A stretch of 64,000 bases of DNA from Buchnera aphidicola (Pemphigus immunis). GTDB lineage: Bacteria > Pseudomonadota > Gammaproteobacteria > Enterobacterales > Enterobacteriaceae. Positions within the stretch are counted from its first letter, which is position 1. Every line of letters starts with the position of its first letter. Position numbers and translations under genes: made by a program. Of the stretch, positions 60,001 to 64,000 are shown in pieces. Under the pieces are notes generated by a model. It was given only the letters and a program-made list of their open reading frames with translations. It was not told the DNA's origin and made no database searches. The stretch lies in assembly GCF_964059115.1 (NCBI RefSeq), contig NZ_OZ060408.1, forward strand, positions 186,001 through 250,000, read 5' to 3'.

Positions 60001-60584
60001 TAGATGAAATAAAATATTATATGAAAGGAAAAACATTAAAGGATATATATTATTCTTCTATTTTAAAAAAAAACATTATAGTTGTTGGCATGGTAACGAA
60101 TTTAATCATAAAATATACAAAAAATAAAAATCGTATAGCGTTTTTTATATTAGATGATAGTACTAAAAAATTAAATGTGGTAGTTTTTAATGATGTTTTA
60201 GAAAAATATGAACATTTTTTAAAAAATAATTGTATTATCATTGTTTATGGGTATTTTAATTCAGATAATTTTAGTAATTATTATAAATTTATTGCTTGTA
60301 GTTTTGTAGATTTATATACATATAGAGATAAAAGTGTTTCTAAAGTATTAGTTTTATTGACGAAACAACAAAATAATTCTGTATTTTTAAAATTTTTAAA
60401 AAAAATTTTAGAATTAGCAGATGTGGGTATAGTACCAGTTCATTTTTTTTATAAAGATTACGACATAAAATTTAATTTTCCTTTTAACATTAATAAATAT
60501 TTTTTATTAAGTAATAAATTTTTGGATAAATTAAGATTATTAGTAGGATTAGAACAAGTAAAATTAAAATTTTTTAGATTTTAA
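57087..60584 (+). CDS. dnaE: DNA polymerase III alpha subunit
   Basis: DnaE is the replicative polymerase. It has 1,165 residues (E. coli 1,160). The N-terminal PHP domain starts FVHLRVHSDYSLIDGLVKP. Catalytic aspartates are in LPDFDIDFCMDKRDKVIEH, and the palm contains GPGRGSGAGSLVAYAL and KFDFLGLRTLTVI. The fingers hold FNKSHSVAYALISYQTLWLK; an OB domain (NIIVVGMVTNLIIKYTKN) and tail follow. The last 250 residues are diverged. Two nine-A runs lie close together (58820-58828 and 58831-58839) and are in frame. It ends the plus-strand block from rpsB. Confidence 0.97.
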   Translation: MYEKRFVHLRVHSDYSLIDGLVKPELLVKRAVNLGMPALALTDFSNFYGVIKFYKSAHENGIKPIIGVDFKIDSEFLEGELSQITALASNNIGYKNLILLISRGYRVGYNNLVGVTIKRKWLIEYKEGLILLSGGCYGDVGKLLLRGNIKLANQCLSFYQKYFFDFYYLEIMRTGRINEEKYLNVVLKLAIENTIPLVATNEVCFINQKDFEVHKIRVAINKSCRLDDVKFIHNYSCQQFMRDEKTMCELFSDIPESLINSVEIAKRCNVILNLGQSFLPIFFTGQMSAENFLIMKANQGMEERLKICFPEENIRNKVRKKYDSRLESELSIINKMGFPSYFLIVMEFIQWSKDHDIPVGPGRGSGAGSLVAYALKITEIDPLSFDLLFERFLNPDRVSLPDFDIDFCMDKRDKVIEHVSEIYGKEAVAQIITFGTLTAKAVIRDVGRVLGYPYGFVNRISKLIPLDLGITLNKALSNQIELLELYKSDIEVKKIIDIAKKLEGVTRNVSKHAGGVVISSTKITDFSPLYCDEFGKNQVTQFDKNDVEYVGLVKFDFLGLRTLTVINLALKMINKNRVKKNEKKIDISLIPLDDIKTFEKLRKSETTGVFQLESLGMKDLIKRLQPDSFEDIVALVALFRPGPLQSGMVDNFINRKHGKENIHYPDSKWQHPLLKKVLESTYGIILYQEQVMEIARVLASYTLSNADLLRRAMGKKDPVEMSKQRAIFQEGSKKNGIDQKLSLKIFDLLENFAGYGFNKSHSVAYALISYQTLWLKTHYSTEFMAALMSTDMDNIKKLVSLIDECKRMKLKILSPNINYSNYCFYVNEKNEIVYGLGAIKGIGESSVCEIIRARKKYGLFKKLLDLCIHTDSKKVTRRVIEKLILSGSCDCFQLNRGILMNILDDNIKIANQYSVSQSVKQQDLFGSILHDAEELNYVNNFTINIWSKNTELKYEHEMLGTYLSGHPMHQYLDEIKYYMKGKTLKDIYYSSILKKNIIVVGMVTNLIIKYTKNKNRIAFFILDDSTKKLNVVVFNDVLEKYEHFLKNNCIIIVYGYFNSDNFSNYYKFIACSFVDLYTYRDKSVSKVLVLLTKQQNNSVFLKFLKKILELADVGIVPVHFFYKDYDIKFNFPFNINKYFLLSNKFLDKLRLLVGLEQVKLKFFRF

Positions 60585-60638
60585 ATATCTATTCAATATA
60601 ATTTAATAATTATATTAATTTTGTTAAAAAATCGATAT

Positions 60639-60673
60639 TTAAATTTTACTTATTTTTTAGAAATAAAATTTAA
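60639..60673. terminator. Hairpin between convergent dnaE and proS
   Basis: TTAAATTTTA (60639-60648) pairs perfectly with TAAAATTTAA (60664-60673) around a 15-base loop, ten bases beyond the proS stop. It is placed where a shared terminator is expected, but is A/T only. Confidence 0.4.
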
Positions 60674-60682
60674 TTAATATAT

Positions 60683-61978
60683 TTAAATATTTTTTTTTAT
60701 TTTTTCTAATATGTAATTGGAAATATTATTTATTTTTATTAATTTTTTTTTATTATTAAATCGAGATATGTATTCAATTTCATTATTATAAATGTGTCTT
60801 TCACTAACTATGATACTATGAGGTATACCAATTAATTCCATTTCGGTAAACATAATACCTGGATGTATATTTCTATCATCTAACATTATTTCAACATTTT
60901 TTTCTTTTAATTTAAGATATATTTTTTCTGATATTTCTTGAACTATATTTGATTTGTGTAAATTGATAGGTAGAATTACCGCTTGGAAAGGTGAAATGGA
61001 AGAGTTCCAAATAATTCCTCGATTATCATGATTTTGTTCGATTATAGCTGATATAATACGTGTGATACCTATTCCATAACATCCCATATTTAAAAAATTT
61101 TTTTTCCCGTTATTTTCTAAGATATAAGAGTTTATTGCTTTTGAGTATTGTTGTTCAAGTTGGAATATGTGTCCTATTTCTATACTACGTTCAATATTTA
61201 AATAATCATATTCATCAGAACGTTTTTTTTCTTCTTTTTTATTAAATTTAATACAATGTTTAATACTATAATTTTTTTTTATATTATAAGAATTATTAGA
61301 TGTATCAGGATAAATATTTTTATCTTCTCCATTATTAGTCAATGCATGAAATTCATGAGAAATATTACCTCCCATTTCTCCATTTTTTGCTTTTATATCT
61401 TTGAATTTTAATTGCATACGTTGAAATATTTTAGTATAGGTTTGATGCATTTTATGATATGTTATCTGTAATGAAGCTGCGTTAGCATGGAAAGAGTAAG
61501 CATCTTTCATAATAAATTCTTTAGATCGCATCACACCACAACGAGGACGTATTTCATCTCTAAATTTTGTTTGTATTTGATACAATATTAAAGGTAATTG
61601 TTTATAAGAATGTACTTCATTTTTTACTAAAAACGTTATTATTTCTTCATGAGTGGGTCCTAATATGTGTGTAATATTATGACGATCAACTACTTTTAGT
61701 AGTTCTTTTCCATAAGTATTCCATCTTTGACTAATTTTCCATAGTTCTACCGGTTGCAATATAGGCATAAATATCTCTATAGCACCAATTTTGTTGAGTT
61801 CTTCTCTTACAATATTTTCTATTTTTTTAAGAACTCTCAGTCCTGTTGGTAACCAAGTATAGATACCGGAAGCAGTTTTACGAATCATACCTGATCTTAA
61901 CATCAGTTGATGGCTAATAATATCAACGTTATGCGGTTTTTCTTTTATAGTACAAAAAAAATATTTATTTGCTCTCAT
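60683..61978 (-). CDS. proS: Prolyl-tRNA synthetase without editing domain
   Basis: ProRS charges tRNA-Pro. From the ATG at 61978 it has 431 residues against 572 in E. coli; an ATG four codons upstream (61990) is also possible. Class II motifs are clear: RKTASGIYTWLPTGLRVLKK, LGPTHEEIIT, QIQTKFRDEIRPRCGVMRSKEFIMKDAYSFH and GCYGIGITRIISA. Around residue 225-265, where E. coli has the roughly 180-residue INS domain that deacylates Ala-tRNA-Pro, there is only a short Lys/Asn-rich stretch. The anticodon-binding domain (SPFQAVILPINLHKS onwards) is kept. Loss of this editing module is a recurrent trait of insect endosymbionts. Confidence 0.96.
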   Translation of the reverse strand: MRANKYFFCTIKEKPHNVDIISHQLMLRSGMIRKTASGIYTWLPTGLRVLKKIENIVREELNKIGAIEIFMPILQPVELWKISQRWNTYGKELLKVVDRHNITHILGPTHEEIITFLVKNEVHSYKQLPLILYQIQTKFRDEIRPRCGVMRSKEFIMKDAYSFHANAASLQITYHKMHQTYTKIFQRMQLKFKDIKAKNGEMGGNISHEFHALTNNGEDKNIYPDTSNNSYNIKKNYSIKHCIKFNKKEEKKRSDEYDYLNIERSIEIGHIFQLEQQYSKAINSYILENNGKKNFLNMGCYGIGITRIISAIIEQNHDNRGIIWNSSISPFQAVILPINLHKSNIVQEISEKIYLKLKEKNVEIMLDDRNIHPGIMFTEMELIGIPHSIIVSERHIYNNEIEYISRFNNKKKLIKINNISNYILEKIKKNI

Positions 61979-62222
61979 GTATTGTCTCATTGAAATAAAA
62001 AATTTTTATATAAAAATATAATTTTAATAACATTTTATTAATAGTTTATAATATCAAAATAACCGATAATTGAAAATTTTAAAAAATATAAATTTAGTAA
62101 CATGAATAATTATTAATATTTTTATTTTTTAAATATTTTTAATATAGAATTTTACCTATCATATTATGATTTTATCATATATAGAAATAATATGTAAAAA
62201 TAGATTTTAAGGTAATAATAGT

Positions 62223-63359
62223 ATGAATGAAGAAAAAACAGAAAAACCTACTGATTATAGATTTAAAAAAGTACGTCAAGAAGGGAAAATTAGATATTCT
62301 TATGAATTAAATTCATTAATTATTTTAGGTTTCGGAGGAATTGTCCTATTTTTATATAAAGATGTAATTGTTGCTCATGTATCTAAAATTTTATTTACTC
62401 ATTTTAAATTTAATAATTTTATTATTAATGATAATAATTTTATTAATTATGGTAATGAAAAATTTTTTTTTGATATATTTTATTTTCTTTTTATTATTTT
62501 TATTCCTATTTTTTTTGTAATAGTTTTTGCAAAATTATTTGGAGGTGTTTCTTTTAATTTGAAATTAATAAAGTGCGATGTGAAAAAATTAAATCCATTA
62601 AAAGGTTTTAAAACAATATTTTCTTTTCGTATATTTTTTTTATTATTAAAAATAATTTTAAAATTGTTTTTAGTTATAGGAGTTATATTATTTTATATTT
62701 CGAGGCATATTGAAGATATATTATCTTTGGTTAATAAAACACAAAAAATAGCGTTAATAATAGGATTTAATTTTTTAATTTCATGTTTTTTCTTATCGGT
62801 AGTATCATTAATTCCGGTGGTGATTTTTGATATTTTTTGGCAAAACTATATTTATCAAAAACAATTTAAAATGAGTCGAAAAGAAGTTAAAGATGAATTA
62901 AAACAAACGGAAGGTGATCCATATATTAAATTGAAAATACGACAAGCAATGAAAATGTTAGCTAATCGTAGAATGATATCTGATGTTCCAAAGGCAGACG
63001 TGATTGTAATAAATCCTATACATTATTCAATTGCATTATTGTATGATGAAAAAACAATGCACGCTCCTAAAGTAATAGCAAAAGGAGCTGGTGATTTGGC
63101 ATATAAAATCCGTAAAATAGGTCAAAAGCATCATGTGCCTATTATTTCAGTACCTATTTTAGCTCGTGCTTTGTATTTTCATAGTAAATTAGGTCAATAT
63201 ATTCCTGGTATTTTATACAAAGTGGTAGCTGAAGTGTTAGCTTGGGTTTGGCAAGTTAAAATATGGAAAAAAAAAGGAGGTATTTTCCCTAAAAAACCTG
63301 AAAATTTACATGTTCCTTCAGAATTAACAGATTTAAAAGAGGATTTTACCGGTGATTAA
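62223..63359 (+). CDS. flhB: Flagellar type III export switch protein FlhB
   Basis: FlhB is an integral-membrane part of the flagellar export gate that switches substrate class after self-cleavage. It has 378 residues (E. coli 382). The N terminus [20 protein letters not shown] is typical. Four membrane segments lie near residues 30-50, 83-103, 138-160 and 182-207. The cytoplasmic domain holds [21 protein letters not shown]. The autocleavage motif NPTH reads NPIH ([11 protein letters not shown]), a Thr to Ile change one base away from the consensus; Asn and Pro at the cut site and His are intact. It overlaps flhA by eight bases. Confidence 0.95.
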   Translation: MNEEKTEKPTDYRFKKVRQEGKIRYSYELNSLIILGFGGIVLFLYKDVIVAHVSKILFTHFKFNNFIINDNNFINYGNEKFFFDIFYFLFIIFIPIFFVIVFAKLFGGVSFNLKLIKCDVKKLNPLKGFKTIFSFRIFFLLLKIILKLFLVIGVILFYISRHIEDILSLVNKTQKIALIIGFNFLISCFFLSVVSLIPVVIFDIFWQNYIYQKQFKMSRKEVKDELKQTEGDPYIKLKIRQAMKMLANRRMISDVPKADVIVINPIHYSIALLYDEKTMHAPKVIAKGAGDLAYKIRKIGQKHHVPIISVPILARALYFHSKLGQYIPGILYKVVAEVLAWVWQVKIWKKKGGIFPKKPENLHVPSELTDLKEDFTGD

Positions 63360-64000
63360 TATTATTAATTTTATTAAAGTGATTAAAAATTTAAAAAATA
63401 CAGAATGGCAAGCTTTGTCTGGTCCAGTACTGATTTTAATAATTTTATCAATGATGGTACTTCCATTACCTTCTTTGTTTTTAGATGTTTTTTTTACTTT
63501 TAATATCGTATTATCGATAATTATTTTATTAGTTTCTATGTTTACTAGACAAATTTTAGAATTTACAGCATTTCCTACTGTTTTATTATTTTCTACTTTG
63601 TTGCGTTTAGCACTTAATGTTGCTTCCACTAGGGTAATTTTGTTATATGGTCATACTGGAGCTTATTCAGCTGGAAATGTTATTAAAGCATTTGGACATT
63701 TTTTAGTTGGTGGTAATTATGCAATTGGTATAGTGGTATTTATCATATTAGTTATTATTAATTTTATGGTTATAACTAAAGGAGCAAGTCGAATAGCAGA
63801 AGTAGGAGCTCGATTTACATTAGATGGAATGCCAGGAAAACAAATGGCTATTGATGCTGATTTAAATGCAGGTTTAATAGGCGAAAAAGAAGCTAAAAAA
63901 AGACGTATTGAAGTTACTAGAGAAGCTGATTTTTATGGTTCTATGGATGGTGCGAGCAAATTTGTTAGAGGAGATGCTATTGCTGGAATTTTTATAATGA
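63352..64000 (+). CDS. flhA: Flagellar export protein FlhA, N-terminal part (3' end outside window)
   Basis: FlhA is the main export-gate protein. A GTG at 63352, inside the last codons of flhB, starts a frame open to the window end (216 codons). It reads [16 protein letters not shown] near residue 14, then membrane segments and the family signature [61 protein letters not shown](N), matching E. coli FlhA almost residue for residue. The eight-base overlap with flhB suggests coupled translation. Flagellar basal-body and export genes are kept in Buchnera although it is non-motile. Confidence 0.95.
   Translation, partial: MINIINFIKVIKNLKNTEWQALSGPVLILIILSMMVLPLPSLFLDVFFTFNIVLSIIILLVSMFTRQILEFTAFPTVLLFSTLLRLALNVASTRVILLYGHTGAYSAGNVIKAFGHFLVGGNYAIGIVVFIILVIINFMVITKGASRIAEVGARFTLDGMPGKQMAIDADLNAGLIGEKEAKKRRIEVTREADFYGSMDGASKFVRGDAIAGIFIM

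Noticed and set aside
1..64000. CRISPR arrays, insertion sequences, prophage or integrases
   Set aside because: No direct repeats with regular spacers, transposase motifs or att-like duplications were seen; expected for Buchnera-type genomes.
1..64000. tRNA genes in the gaps
   Set aside because: No GGTTCGAATCC-like T-arm with pairing acceptor ends was found outside the tmRNA gene. A tRNA scan would be decisive.

Overview
The window is a stretch of a very AT-rich, gene-dense, reduced gammaproteobacterial genome. The proteins align end to end with Escherichia coli enzymes, and the gene order (ackA-pta-nrd-gyrA ... thr operon ... aceEF-lpd ... ilvIH ... rpsB-tsf-pyrH-frr ... flhBA) is the order I remember for the aphid endosymbiont Buchnera aphidicola. 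Single-base decay in conserved motifs, long A/T tracts, no mobile elements and intergenic gaps where other Buchnera carry genes all fit that identification. I cannot name the host aphid or the strain. The window looks like an advanced-reduction lineage, because cell-wall, pantothenate, polyamine and isoprenoid genes that I recall at these loci in better-known strains are absent here.

Layout. 1-9 kb: end of ackA, pta, then on the minus strand the ribonucleotide reductase set (nrdA, nrdB, yfaE) and gyrA. 9.5-18 kb: a DUF2076 protein, peroxiredoxin, a frameshifted ung, grpE behind a heat-shock-type promoter, nadK, the tmRNA gene, grxD, rnt, sodA, pth and ychF. 18-31 kb: threonine operon thrABC with a relic attenuator hairpin, hpt, dksA, truA, secA and guaC. 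31-37 kb: pyruvate dehydrogenase operon. 37-48 kb: mtn, erpA, a 1.7 kb gene desert where the division/cell-wall (dcw) cluster would lie, rsmH, ilvIH, apbE, degP, dapD and map. 48-61 kb: a long plus-strand run rpsB-tsf-pyrH-frr-(gap)-uppS-bamA-fabZ-rnhB-dnaE. 61-64 kb: proS, and the flagellar export genes flhB and flhA (the latter cut by the window edge).

How it works together. The retained genes cover core information processing (GyrA, DnaE, ribosomal and translation factors, tmRNA rescue), fermentation/respiration entry (Pta-AckA, PDH), redox defence (SodA, peroxiredoxin, GrxD), protein export and outer-membrane assembly (SecA, BamA, DegP), part of the flagellar export apparatus, and biosynthesis of essential amino acids for the host (Thr, branched-chain, and the Lys/DAP branch through DapD). 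No tRNA, CRISPR array, prophage or insertion sequence was found. I did not find an undescribed multi-gene system. The most interesting signals are the ung frameshift at an A10 tract, the thr terminator hairpin that has lost its leader peptide, retained uppS, rnhB and flhB genes with changed signature residues, the absence of the dcw cluster, and long hairpins at most convergent gene junctions.
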